Below, one piece after another: positions 31,438 to 40,028 of a stretch of 64,000 nucleotides of DNA (positions are counted from its first letter, which is position 1; each line of letters begins with the position of its first letter). Both the position numbers and the translations under genes were made by a program. The notes under the pieces were generated by a model, which was given only the letters and a program-made list of their open reading frames with translations, was not told where the DNA came from and did no database searches. Origin of the DNA: Clostridiales bacterium (lineage in GTDB: Bacteria; Bacillota; Clostridia; Oscillospirales; Oscillospiraceae); contig SFHJ01000006.1 in assembly GCA_004555655.1 (NCBI GenBank), forward strand, positions 20,813 through 84,812, written 5' to 3'.

Positions 31438-33573
31438 ATGAGTGTTTTAACCGATCTCATCTATGGCGGCTCCAACGCCGTCGCGGGCCTCACCGAGGGT
31501 GCGGTCAACGACGCCATCGCCAAGTACGGCGCAGACAAGGAAATCGCTTTCCCCGATACCGCGTATTTCTTCCCCACCATCTACGCGGCCACCGGCGTGA
31601 AGGTCAAGACGCTGGGTGATCTGCCCGCGTGCGTGGGCGTTCTCAAGAGCCTCATCACCAACCAGGAGGATCTGGGCCAGGCGCTGAACGCCGGTCTTGC
31701 TACCGCCGTGGGCGCGGAAATTCTTGAGGGCCTGAAGTTCGTCGAGCCGAAGGACGCATACGAGGATGCGCGCGTGGCCGGCATCGGCTTCGTGCCCGAT
31801 CCCATCATCCGCTCGCTGGGCGTGCCGCTGGTCACGGGCGATATCCCCGGTGTGGCCGTTGTGCTGGGCAGGGCTGAAAATGCCGAGGATGTGGCCAAGG
31901 TCGTCAAGGACTACCAGTCCAAGGGCATCATGACCTTCATGGTCGGCGACGTCATCGAGCAGTGCGCCGACGCCGGCGTCAAGATGGGCCTTGAGTTCCG
32001 TGTCATCCCGCTGGGCCATGACGTAACCTCCGTCATCCATGTCGTCACCGTCGCCATCCGCGCGGCGCTGATCTTCGGCAACGTGCAGCCCGGCGATCTG
32101 GCTGGCCTGCTTGCCTATACCAAGGATCGCGTGCCCGCGTTTGTCAACACCTTCGGCAATATCGACTCCGTCGTCGTTTCCGCAGGCGCTGGCGCCATCG
32201 CACTGGGCTTCCCGGTCGTGGTCGATATCGATCTCGGCGAAAATCAGGTTCCGGGCGCGCTCGAGTCTGTGTGCGACCACAATGAGACGGTTAAGAAGTC
32301 TCTGGAACTGCGCAATATCAAGATCAAGTCCAAGGAGCTGCCCATCCCCGTGGCGTTTGCCGCTGCGTTTGAGGGCGAGATCATCCGTAAGGCCGATATG
32401 AAGGTCGAGTTCTGGTCCGCCAAGAACACCACCTGCGAGCTCGTGCTCATGCGCGAGGCCGATCAGGTCGAGGATCACAAGATCGTCGTCGACGGCCCCG
32501 AGATCGATTCCGGCGATACCGAGTACGCGCTGGCGACCTACATCGAGGTTTACGGCAAGAAGATGCAGGCCGACTTTGAGTCCGTCATCGAGCGGAAGAT
32601 CCACGCATGGTTCAACTACATGGAAGGTGTCATGCACACCGGCCAGAGAAACCAGTTCCGCATCCGTATCTCCAATGACGCGTTTGAGAAGGGCCTGCGC
32701 CTGAAGCACTTTGGCGAGGTGCTGTACCATATGATCATGGACGAATTCGACGCCGTTGTCGACAAGTGCCAGGTCACGCTGGTCACCGATCCCGTCAAGG
32801 CCACCGCGATTCTCAACGAGCAGGCCATGCCGCGCTACAACATGCGCGACGACCGTCTGGCCTCCATGACCGACGAGTCCGTCGACCGCTTCTTCACCTG
32901 CATCCTCTGCCAGTCGTTCGCGCCGGCGCACTGCTGCGTGGTCACGCCCGAGCGTCTCGGCCTGTGCGGCGCTGTGTCGTGGCTCGATGCCAAGGCAACG
33001 TATGAGCTCAACCCCAACGGCCCGTCCCAGCCCATCATGAAAGAGGGCTGCATCGACGAGCGCACCGGCCGCTATGAGACCGTCAACGAGGCCATCAAGG
33101 ACGCGACCCATGGCGCAGTTGAGGAAGTCACGCTGTACTCCATCATGGAAGACCCGATGACCTCCTGCGGCTGCTTCGAGTGCATCTCCGGCATCGAGCC
33201 TGTCTCCAACGGCTTTATCGTCGTCAACCGCGAGTACAAGGGCATGACCCCTTCCGGCATGACGTTCGGCGAGCTGGCCTCCTGCACTGGCGGCGGCGTG
33301 CAGACCCCTGGCTATATGGGCCACGGCCGTCACTTCATCTCGTCGAAAAAGTTCATCCACGCCGAGGGCGGCATTGAGCGTATCGTCTGGATGCCCAAGG
33401 AACTCAAGGACGACGTGGGCGAGCGTCTGAATGCCACGGCCAAGGAGCTGTACGGCATCGATAACTTCACCGATATGATCGCTGACGAGACCGTCTGCAC
33501 CGAGTGCGACGCACTCATGGAGTTCCTGACCGAGAAGAACCACCCGGTTCTGGGCCTGGAGCCGCTCATGTAA
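31438..33573 (+). CDS. acsB: Acetyl-CoA synthase catalytic subunit
   Basis: A 711-residue enzyme that assembles acetyl-CoA from CO, the corrinoid methyl group and CoA at a Ni-Ni-[4Fe-4S] A-cluster. All A-cluster cysteines are present: C488, C491, C500 and C510 for the cubane and bridge, and C577-G-C579 for the distal nickel. These align with Moorella positions 506, 509, 518, 528, 595 and 597 at a constant offset of 18. The protein is near Moorella's length. ATG follows CAGGAGGGTATTT. The N-terminal domain that docks CO dehydrogenase in Moorella is present in length, yet no CO dehydrogenase gene is in the window. Confidence 0.97.
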   Translation: MSVLTDLIYGGSNAVAGLTEGAVNDAIAKYGADKEIAFPDTAYFFPTIYAATGVKVKTLGDLPACVGVLKSLITNQEDLGQALNAGLATAVGAEILEGLKFVEPKDAYEDARVAGIGFVPDPIIRSLGVPLVTGDIPGVAVVLGRAENAEDVAKVVKDYQSKGIMTFMVGDVIEQCADAGVKMGLEFRVIPLGHDVTSVIHVVTVAIRAALIFGNVQPGDLAGLLAYTKDRVPAFVNTFGNIDSVVVSAGAGAIALGFPVVVDIDLGENQVPGALESVCDHNETVKKSLELRNIKIKSKELPIPVAFAAAFEGEIIRKADMKVEFWSAKNTTCELVLMREADQVEDHKIVVDGPEIDSGDTEYALATYIEVYGKKMQADFESVIERKIHAWFNYMEGVMHTGQRNQFRIRISNDAFEKGLRLKHFGEVLYHMIMDEFDAVVDKCQVTLVTDPVKATAILNEQAMPRYNMRDDRLASMTDESVDRFFTCILCQSFAPAHCCVVTPERLGLCGAVSWLDAKATYELNPNGPSQPIMKEGCIDERTGRYETVNEAIKDATHGAVEEVTLYSIMEDPMTSCGCFECISGIEPVSNGFIVVNREYKGMTPSGMTFGELASCTGGGVQTPGYMGHGRHFISSKKFIHAEGGIERIVWMPKELKDDVGERLNATAKELYGIDNFTDMIADETVCTECDALMEFLTEKNHPVLGLEPLM

Positions 33574-33584
33574 TCAGCCTTCAC

Positions 33585-33616
33585 AAAAATGGGAGGGCAT
33601 ATGCCCTCCCATTTTT
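33585..33616 (+). terminator. Terminator after acsB
   Basis: A perfect palindrome, arms AAAAATGGGAGGGCAT and its complement, begins 12 bp after the acsB stop. It has a T-run and would reduce or end transcription before acsV. Confidence 0.88.
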
Positions 33617-33765
33617 CGCGGTCTGCGCCCGTATTTCCTTTTGCAAAAGGGGAGGAAAGCGGGTGCGTCTGCACACACCGGGAAACATGCAAAGGCATAG
33701 CAGTGCCGCGAGGGGGCTTGGCGGCAGTGCTGTACCTTTGACAAATTACGAAAGGAATTCTATCT
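33617..33765 (+). other. Structured leader upstream of acsV
   Basis: A 149-bp non-coding stretch. It contains a 14-bp perfect palindrome CCTTTTGCAAAAGG (33637-33650), a small ATGC/GCAT hairpin and a GCCGC/GCGGC hairpin flanked by two copies of GCAGTGC. The ribosome binding site is GAAAGGAATTC. No known riboswitch consensus was recognised. It could carry the acsV promoter or an attenuation element. Confidence 0.45.
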
Positions 33766-35697
33766 ATGTATCAGGTCACCTTCCGATTTGAAAACAGCGA
33801 CAACGAAGTAAAAGCCTTCGCAGCGCCGGATACGACGCTGCTGGAAGCCGCGCGCGCGGCCAACGTCGCCATCGACGCGCCCTGCTCGGGCAACGGCTCG
33901 TGCGGCAAGTGCCGCGTGAAGCTGCTTGAAGGCGAGATCGAAGGCCCGCAGACCGGCCATATCACCCCTGAGGAATACGCGGACGGCTGGCGCCTGAGCT
34001 GCGCGAGCAAAATTGTCAGCGACGTGACCATTCTGGTGCCCGATATCGCCTCTGCCTATCAGAGCCGGATGAAGACGGCGGATCTTTCCTCGGGTGAGGA
34101 AATGGCGATTTTTGAAAAGCTGCAGGCTGACGTGCAGGCCGCAGGCGTGCCGTTTGCAAACGATTTTGAAGAAGTGCTCGTGCAGATGGAAGAGCCGACG
34201 CTTGATGACACCTTGCCCGACACCGAGCGGCTCATCTGGGGCGTGAAGGCAGCGATCGAGTGTGAGGACGTTGTCCTGCCGTATTACGTCGTCAGAAAGC
34301 TCGCGGCGCTGCTGCGAAAGAGCAATTTCGCGGTCAAGGTCGTGGGCGAACTGAAAGACGGCGTGTTCCATGTCTACGACGCCGTGCCCGGCGATGATGC
34401 CGTTCCGCTTGCCGGCTGCGCCATCGACATCGGTACGACCACGGTTTCCGCCGTTCTGATGGACCTCAAGAGCGGCAAGCTCCTGGCCAAGGCCTCGTCG
34501 GGCAATGGCCAGATCCGCTACGGCGCGGACGTGATCAACCGGATTATTGAGCAGGGAAAGCCCGGCGGTGTGAAGCGCCTGCAGGACGCGATCATCAAAG
34601 AGACGCTCGTGCCCATCATCGCCGCTATGTGCCAGTCGGCAAATGTGCCGGCCAAGCGCATTTTGCGCATGTGCATTGCGTCAAACACCACGATGAACCA
34701 TCTGCTTCTGGGCGTGGACGCCAATCCCGTGCGCATGGAGCCGTATATTCCCACGTTCTTTTCGTGGCGGAACCTCAAAGCGGGTGAGCTGGGCCTGCCC
34801 GCCAACCCCAACGCGCGCGTGCTGCTTGCGCCGAACATTGGCTCTTACGTCGGCGGCGACATTACCGCCGGCACGCTGGCGAGCCTCATCTGGGACAAGG
34901 ACGAATTCTCCCTCTTCATTGACCTCGGCACCAACGGCGAGCTGGTCTTCGGCAACCGCGATTTCATGATGTCGTGCGCCTGCTCGGCAGGCCCGGCGTT
35001 CGAAGGCGGCGATATCTCCTGCGGTATGCGTGCCACCGACGGCGCGATTGAGGCCGTGACCATCGACAAGGACACGATGCGCCCGACGCTCAAGATTGTC
35101 GGCGGCGAGGGTCAGAAGCCCGTGGGCCTGTGCGGCTCGGGCATCATCGACGTGATCGCCGAGCTATACCGCACCTCCATCATCTCGGCCAAGGGCCAGT
35201 TCGTGCGCGAAGGCGCGAGAGTCCTGCGCGATAAGCACGGCATGGGCCGTTATGTGCTGGCCGAGGCAGGGGAAAGCGAAACGGGCCGTGAGATCGCCAT
35301 CACCGAGGTGGATATTGAGTCGTTCATCCGCGCCAAGGGCGCCATCTTCTCGGCCATCCATGTGATGCTTGCGTCTCTGGACATGGATGTGAGTGTGCTC
35401 GAGCATGTCTACGTTGCCGGCGGCATCGGCAGCGGCATCAATATGGAAAACGCGGTGCGCATCGGCATGCTGCCCGATATTGACCGCAGCCTGTTCGAGT
35501 ATATCGGCAACTCGTCGCTTTCTGGCGCGTATGCGATGGCCCTGAGCGAGGCGGCGGATGAAAAGGTGCACGAGCTGGCGTCCAATATGACCTATATGGA
35601 GCTGTCCACCCATCCGGGCTACATGGACGAGTTCGTCGCGGCGTGCTTCCTGCCGCATACCGACGCTGCGCTCTTCCCGTCAAGCGTACAGGAGTAA
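33766..35697 (+). CDS. acsV: Corrinoid protein reductive activator (RACo / AcsV)
   Basis: A 643-residue activator that uses ATP and low-potential electrons to return Co(II) corrinoid protein to the active Co(I) state. The N-terminal ~95 residues are a [2Fe-2S] ferredoxin domain (CSGNGSCGKCRV and a later C in LSCASKI). After a linker, an ASKHA-type ATPase follows (CAIDIGTTTVSAVLMD, then FIDLGTNGELVFGN and VYVAGGIGSGINMENAVRIG). Length is typical. The next gene starts 4 bp after its stop. Confidence 0.95.
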   Translation: MYQVTFRFENSDNEVKAFAAPDTTLLEAARAANVAIDAPCSGNGSCGKCRVKLLEGEIEGPQTGHITPEEYADGWRLSCASKIVSDVTILVPDIASAYQSRMKTADLSSGEEMAIFEKLQADVQAAGVPFANDFEEVLVQMEEPTLDDTLPDTERLIWGVKAAIECEDVVLPYYVVRKLAALLRKSNFAVKVVGELKDGVFHVYDAVPGDDAVPLAGCAIDIGTTTVSAVLMDLKSGKLLAKASSGNGQIRYGADVINRIIEQGKPGGVKRLQDAIIKETLVPIIAAMCQSANVPAKRILRMCIASNTTMNHLLLGVDANPVRMEPYIPTFFSWRNLKAGELGLPANPNARVLLAPNIGSYVGGDITAGTLASLIWDKDEFSLFIDLGTNGELVFGNRDFMMSCACSAGPAFEGGDISCGMRATDGAIEAVTIDKDTMRPTLKIVGGEGQKPVGLCGSGIIDVIAELYRTSIISAKGQFVREGARVLRDKHGMGRYVLAEAGESETGREIAITEVDIESFIRAKGAIFSAIHVMLASLDMDVSVLEHVYVAGGIGSGINMENAVRIGMLPDIDRSLFEYIGNSSLSGAYAMALSEAADEKVHELASNMTYMELSTHPGYMDEFVAACFLPHTDAALFPSSVQE

Positions 35698-35701
35698 GCA
35701 T

Positions 35702-36331
35702 ATGCAGGTACAAAACAACAAGGAAGAAGTGCCGTTTGCGCACTATGCGGAAAAATTCCGCGCGCTTGACCCGGCCGAGGCCGCCGCGCGCTGCGGTGCG
35801 GCGTATGAAAACGGCGAGTTTGCCGTGACGCTTCTGGGTACGGCGTATTTCATCGCGTGGCCGGACTACGCCATCCGCGCAGAATCGGGCGCGGGCTTCG
35901 CGCTGGAGAACCTGCCGTGTCAGACGTTTTTGCTGCGGTTTCTTCTTGAGGGCAAAAAGGCGGAGCGCCCGGCCGGCTTCAAGACCTTCCGCGAGATGCC
36001 CTGGGGCGAGATGTATATCGGCCCGTATACCGGACGGTGCCTCACGCGCGCGGCGTTCACCTTCGGCACGCGGGTAGAGGCGTTTGCGGCCGCTTGCCGC
36101 CGGATGGGCGCACGTGAAGTGCCGCACGGCGACGCGGGCTTCGAGTTTGATTTCCTCGGCGGCTACCGGATGCAGATTATGGTCTATGCCGGCGACGAGG
36201 AGTTCGCGCCCACTAGTCAGATTCTGTATTCTGACAACTTTTCCTCCGGCTTTGCCGCGGAAGACCGCGTGGTCGCTGGCGATATTCTCATTTCCGCCAT
36301 TAAGCGGCAGATGCAGCAAAAAACGGAATGA
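35702..36331 (+). CDS. DUF3786 protein of the acetyl-CoA synthase operon
   Basis: A 209-residue soluble protein of the DUF3786 type, with LLRFLLEGKKAERPAGFKTF and a C-terminal ILYSDNFSSGFAAEDRVVAG block. Such proteins occur beside corrinoid/CO-related genes in anaerobes, but no activity has been assigned that I know of. The ATG lies 4 bp after the acsV stop and its ribosome binding site (AGGAGTAAGCAT) overlaps the acsV end, so the two are co-translated. A role in corrinoid or ACS maturation is inferred. Confidence 0.8.
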   Translation: MQVQNNKEEVPFAHYAEKFRALDPAEAAARCGAAYENGEFAVTLLGTAYFIAWPDYAIRAESGAGFALENLPCQTFLLRFLLEGKKAERPAGFKTFREMPWGEMYIGPYTGRCLTRAAFTFGTRVEAFAAACRRMGAREVPHGDAGFEFDFLGGYRMQIMVYAGDEEFAPTSQILYSDNFSSGFAAEDRVVAGDILISAIKRQMQQKTE

Positions 36332-36371
36332 ATTTTTGTATAGAATTTCTATGAAAATTTTGCCGGAAGCA

Positions 36372-36400
36372 TTGACGAACCAGCGTCCAAGTGATAGAAT
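36372..36400 (+). promoter_or_regulatory. Promoter of fhs
   Basis: TTGACG (36372-36377) and TAGAAT (36395-36400) are exactly 17 bp apart, leaving a ~140-nt leader before the ATG at 36547. The leader contains no recognised riboswitch, and the 215-bp gap holds no gene. Confidence 0.8.
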
Positions 36401-36546
36401 GCAATCGATAAAGAAATATTGATTGACAATGTTTCCATGTCAGCAAGTGTGTTTCAAGTCACTCCAACGGCTTGTTACATAAATCCTGTATGTGCCAGGC
36501 CACTACGACGGCGCAGCACAAAAACTAATACAAGGAGAGAACAACA

Positions 36547-38223
36547 ATGGCAGAATTCAAAACCGATATCGAGATCGCACAGGCAACAGAAATGTGGCCC
36601 ATCACCAAGATCGCCGAAATGGCGGGTGTTGACGATAAGTACCTGGAGCAGTACGGCAAGTACAAGGCCAAGGTCGACTACAACATCCTCAATGAGGTCA
36701 AGCGCCCCGACGGCAAGCTGATCCTCGTCACCGCCATCAACCCCACGCCCGCAGGCGAAGGCAAGACCACAACTACCGTTGGCCTGGCCGACGGCATGAA
36801 GAAGCTCGGCAAGAACGTGCTCGTCGCGCTGCGTGAGCCGTCTCTGGGCCCGGTCTTCGGCGTCAAGGGCGGCGCCGCCGGCGGCGGCTACGCACAGGTC
36901 GTCCCCATGGAGGACATCAACCTGCACTTCACCGGTGACTTCCACGCCATCGGCGCTGCAAACAACCTGCTTGCTGCGATGCTCGACAACCATATTTATC
37001 AGGGCAACAAGCTCGGCATCGACCCGCGCCGCATCACCTGGCGCCGCTGCGTCGATATGAACGACCGTCAGCTCCGCTTCGTCGTCGATGGTCTGGGCGG
37101 CCGTGTTAACGGTACCCCGCGTGAAGACGGCTACGACATCACCGTCGCGTCCGAGGTCATGGCTGTTCTGTGCCTGGCTTCCGACATCAATGACCTCAAG
37201 GCAAGACTCGGCCGCATCATCGTGGGCTACACCTACGACGAGAAGCCCGTCACCGCGCACGACCTGCACGCCGAGGGCGCCATGGCCGCCCTGCTGAAGG
37301 ACGCGCTGAAGCCCAACCTGGTCCAGACGCTTGAGCATACGCCGGCGTTTGTCCATGGCGGCCCGTTCGCCAACATCGCCCACGGCTGCAACTCCGTCAC
37401 CGCGACGAAGATTGCCCGCCGCCTGGCCGACTACACCATCACCGAGGCCGGCTTCGGCGCTGACCTGGGCGCTGAGAAATTCCTCGACATCAAGTGCCGT
37501 ATGGCGGGCCTGAAGCCCGACTGCGTGGTCATCGTTGCCACCGCCCGCGCGCTCAAGTACAACGGCGGCGTGCCCAAGGCCGAGACTTCGAACGAGAACC
37601 TCGAGGCGCTGAAGAAGGGCCTGCCGAACCTGCTGAAGCACGTCAGCAATATCACCAATGTCTACAAGCTCCCGTGCGTCGTCGCCATCAACCGTTTCCC
37701 GTTCGACACCGAGGCTGAGCTGAACCTTATCCGCGACGAATGCAAGAAGCTGGGCGTCAACGTGGCTCTGTCCGAGGTCTGGGGCAAGGGCGGCGAAGGC
37801 GGCATCGAGCTGGCCAAGGAAGTCGTCCGTCTGTGCGATCAGCCCAACGACTTCACGTTCTCCTATGATCTTGACATGTCGATCAAGGAGAAGATCGAAG
37901 CCATCGTCACCAAGATCTACGGCGGCAAGGACGTCAACTTCACGGCCAATGCTGAGAAGCAGATCAAGCAGCTGACCGATCTGGGCTACGACAAGATGCC
38001 CATCTGCATGGCCAAGACGCAGTACTCGCTGTCCGACGATCCCACCAAGCTGGGCGCACCCGAGGGCTTCACCGTCACCGTCCGCAACATCAAGGTCTCT
38101 GCCGGCGCTGGCTTCCTGGTCGCGCTGACCGGCGAGATCATGACCATGCCGGGCCTGCCCAAGGTTCCCGCCGCCGAGCGCATCGATGTCGACGAGACCG
38201 GCAAGATCTCCGGCCTGTTTTAA
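36547..38223 (+). CDS. fhs: Formate-tetrahydrofolate ligase
   Basis: A 558-residue enzyme that makes 10-formyl-THF from formate, THF and ATP, the first folate step of the Wood-Ljungdahl methyl branch. The P-loop TPAGEGKTTTTVGL lies near residue 65, with REPSLGPVFGVKGGAAGGG and THF-site segments in order. Length is the family standard. The ATG follows CAAGGAGAGAACAAC. It is followed by a long inverted repeat and a terminator, so downstream fchA-folD expression depends on readthrough or a separate start. Confidence 0.97.
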   Translation: MAEFKTDIEIAQATEMWPITKIAEMAGVDDKYLEQYGKYKAKVDYNILNEVKRPDGKLILVTAINPTPAGEGKTTTTVGLADGMKKLGKNVLVALREPSLGPVFGVKGGAAGGGYAQVVPMEDINLHFTGDFHAIGAANNLLAAMLDNHIYQGNKLGIDPRRITWRRCVDMNDRQLRFVVDGLGGRVNGTPREDGYDITVASEVMAVLCLASDINDLKARLGRIIVGYTYDEKPVTAHDLHAEGAMAALLKDALKPNLVQTLEHTPAFVHGGPFANIAHGCNSVTATKIARRLADYTITEAGFGADLGAEKFLDIKCRMAGLKPDCVVIVATARALKYNGGVPKAETSNENLEALKKGLPNLLKHVSNITNVYKLPCVVAINRFPFDTEAELNLIRDECKKLGVNVALSEVWGKGGEGGIELAKEVVRLCDQPNDFTFSYDLDMSIKEKIEAIVTKIYGGKDVNFTANAEKQIKQLTDLGYDKMPICMAKTQYSLSDDPTKLGAPEGFTVTVRNIKVSAGAGFLVALTGEIMTMPGLPKVPAAERIDVDETGKISGLF

Positions 38224-38226
38224 TTG

Positions 38227-38387
38227 GAATCTGATTCATCACCCTGCGGCAGTTGCCTGACCGGTTCTTTTTCCGCCATCGCGCGGGAAACCGGCTTGAA
38301 ATACACAAAGTATTCCTGCGCCGATTTCTCTTCGCTGGCGAAAAAATCATCCGGTCATGCGACCGCCTCGCGTGATTCATCAGATTC
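38227..38387. repeat. 161-bp region closed by 51-bp imperfect inverted repeat
   Basis: Left arm 38227-38277 and right arm 38337-38387 pair at roughly 35 of 51 positions: GAATCTGAT, ATCAC, TGACCGG and T-run/CGCC blocks match in order, with mismatches between them. The centre has a GAAATAC/GTATTCC hairpin. The transcript would form an extended hairpin. It may be a structured leader RNA of fchA-folD or a small palindromic element; no protein is encoded. Confidence 0.65.
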
Positions 38388-38403
38388 AGATAATATCATC
38401 TAC

Positions 38404-38436
38404 AAAAAAAGAGCCAGTGAAAACCGGCTCTTTTTT
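38404..38436 (+). terminator. Terminator/attenuator just upstream of fchA
   Basis: Stem AAAAAAAGAGCC / GGCTCTTTTTT ends only ~18 nt before the fchA ATG, with the ribosome binding site AAAGGAG in between. Placed after the long inverted repeat, it could be an fhs terminator or a conditional attenuator. Confidence 0.8.
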
Positions 38437-38454
38437 ATAGCAAAGGAGTTACAT

Positions 38455-39075
38455 ATGGACTATACGATGAAATCCTGCCGTGAGTTTGTCACGGTTCTGG
38501 CCTCGTCCGAGCCTGCGCCCGGCGGCGGCGGTGCGTCCGCGCTGGTCGCGGCTATCGGCACTGCGCTGGGCAACATGGTGGGCTCGCTCACCGTGGGTAA
38601 GAAGAAATATGCCGATGTGGAAGCGGAGATCGTGGCTCTGAAGGAAAAGTGCGATAAGCTCCAGACCGAGCTTCTCGATCAGGTGCCTGCCGACGCTGAG
38701 GGGTTTGTCCCGCTGGCTAAGGCTTACGGCATCCCCAAGGACGATCCCACGCGCGAAGAAGTACTGGAAGCCGCGACCATTACGGCCTGCCAGGTGCCGA
38801 TGCGCATCATGGAGCTGTGCTGTGAGTCGCTTGACGCCATCTCCGTCTTTGCTGCCAAGGGTTCGCGTCTGGCTGTGTCCGACGCCGGCTGCGGCGCGAC
38901 GATCGTGAAAGCTGCGCTGCAGGCAGCTTCGCTGAATGTCTTTATCAACACCAAGACGCTGCGCAACCGCGAACTGGCCGAGGAAATGAACGCGAAGTGC
39001 CTCGGTATGCTCGATCAGTACGGCAAAATGGCCGACGAGATCTTTGAGACCGTCAAGGCCGGTTTCTTCAAATAA
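38455..39075 (+). CDS. fchA: Methenyltetrahydrofolate cyclohydrolase
   Basis: A 206-residue protein of the cyclodeaminase/cyclohydrolase family. The conserved N-terminal SSEPAPGGGGASALVAAIG matches the family signature, followed by MVGSLTVGKKKY. It converts 10-formyl-THF and methenyl-THF, linking Fhs to FolD. All-helical, dimeric family; normal length. The start ATG follows AAAGGAGTTACAT; the open frame upstream continues into the terminator and is non-coding. folD follows after 12 bp. Confidence 0.93.
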   Translation: MDYTMKSCREFVTVLASSEPAPGGGGASALVAAIGTALGNMVGSLTVGKKKYADVEAEIVALKEKCDKLQTELLDQVPADAEGFVPLAKAYGIPKDDPTREEVLEAATITACQVPMRIMELCCESLDAISVFAAKGSRLAVSDAGCGATIVKAALQAASLNVFINTKTLRNRELAEEMNAKCLGMLDQYGKMADEIFETVKAGFFK

Positions 39076-39087
39076 GGAGGCAGAACT

Positions 39088-39957
39088 ATGGCAAAACAGT
39101 TACTGGGTAAAGAAGTTACTGCTGCGATGAACGAAAAGCTGCAGGCTCGCGTCGCGGCGCTGAAGGAAAAAGGCGTAAGCCCCCGGCTCGCCATCGTCCG
39201 CTGCGGTGAAAATCCGTCCGATTTGTCCTATGAAAAGGGCGCGACGGCGCGTGCTGAGCTCATTGGCGTCGAGGTCGTAAAGTTCGTCCTGCCCGAGGAC
39301 GTGACCAAGCAGGCGCTCATCGACCAGATCGAAGCCATCAACGCAGATAGCTCCATCCACGGCTGCCTTCTGTTCCGGCCGCTGCCCAAGCACCTCAAGG
39401 CTGACCAGGACGAGATCTGCAACCATCTCGCCGCTGCCAAGGACGTCGACTGCATGACTGACCTGTCCAACGCCGGCGTGTTTACCGGCAAAAAGCTGGG
39501 CTTCGCGCCATGCACGCCGCAGGCCTGCATGGAGATCCTGGATTTCTACGGCATTGACTGCAAGGGCAAGAATGCCGTCGTCATCGGCCGTTCGCTCGTT
39601 GTCGGCAAGCCTGCCGCGATGATGCTCATGGCCAAGAACGCCACCGTTACCGTCTGCCATACCAAGACCCGTGATGTGGCAGCCGTGGCAAGACAGGCCG
39701 ACATTCTCGTTTCCGCCGCAGGCGTGCTGAACAGCCTGACGAAGGATTATGTCAGCCCCGGCCAGATCGTCATCGACGTGTCCATCAACTGGGACCCGGC
39801 GAAGAAGGAAGGCAAGGGCGGCATCGCAGGCGACGCGAAGTTTGACGAGGTCGAGCCGATCGTCGGCGCGATCACGCCCGTGCCCGGCGGCGTGGGCTCC
39901 GTCACGACCTCTGTGCTGATCGGCCATGTGGTCGAGGCGGCCGAAAGAACGCTCTAA
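39088..39957 (+). CDS. folD: Methylenetetrahydrofolate dehydrogenase (FolD-type)
   Basis: A 289-residue FolD-fold protein: N-terminal folate-binding part and C-terminal Rossmann domain with VVIGRSLVVGKPAAMML and ITPVPGGVGSVTTSVL. In bifunctional FolD the catalytic lysine lies four residues after a conserved Tyr (YxxxK). Here the segment reads SYEKGATARAE, with Ala at that position. Loss of this Lys is known to remove cyclohydrolase activity while leaving the dehydrogenase. A separate FchA is encoded just upstream, so FolD here may be only a dehydrogenase. The start follows AAGGAGGCAGAACT. Confidence 0.93.
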   Translation: MAKQLLGKEVTAAMNEKLQARVAALKEKGVSPRLAIVRCGENPSDLSYEKGATARAELIGVEVVKFVLPEDVTKQALIDQIEAINADSSIHGCLLFRPLPKHLKADQDEICNHLAAAKDVDCMTDLSNAGVFTGKKLGFAPCTPQACMEILDFYGIDCKGKNAVVIGRSLVVGKPAAMMLMAKNATVTVCHTKTRDVAAVARQADILVSAAGVLNSLTKDYVSPGQIVIDVSINWDPAKKEGKGGIAGDAKFDEVEPIVGAITPVPGGVGSVTTSVLIGHVVEAAERTL

Positions 39958-39968
39958 AGTATCCATAC

Positions 39969-39996
39969 ATGCCGCCGGTTTGTACCGGCGGCATTT
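39969..39996 (+). terminator. Terminator after folD
   Basis: Stem ATGCCGCCGGT/ACCGGCGGCAT with a TTGT loop and a short T-run, 11 bp after the folD stop. Confidence 0.75.
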
Positions 39997-40028
39997 TGCC
40001 TCTTTGATGATGTTAGGAGGAGATTTTC

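Noticed and set aside
33617..33765. Cobalamin or molybdenum-cofactor riboswitch upstream of acsV
   Set aside because: The B12-box and the other conserved blocks of these classes could not be found; only generic hairpins are present.
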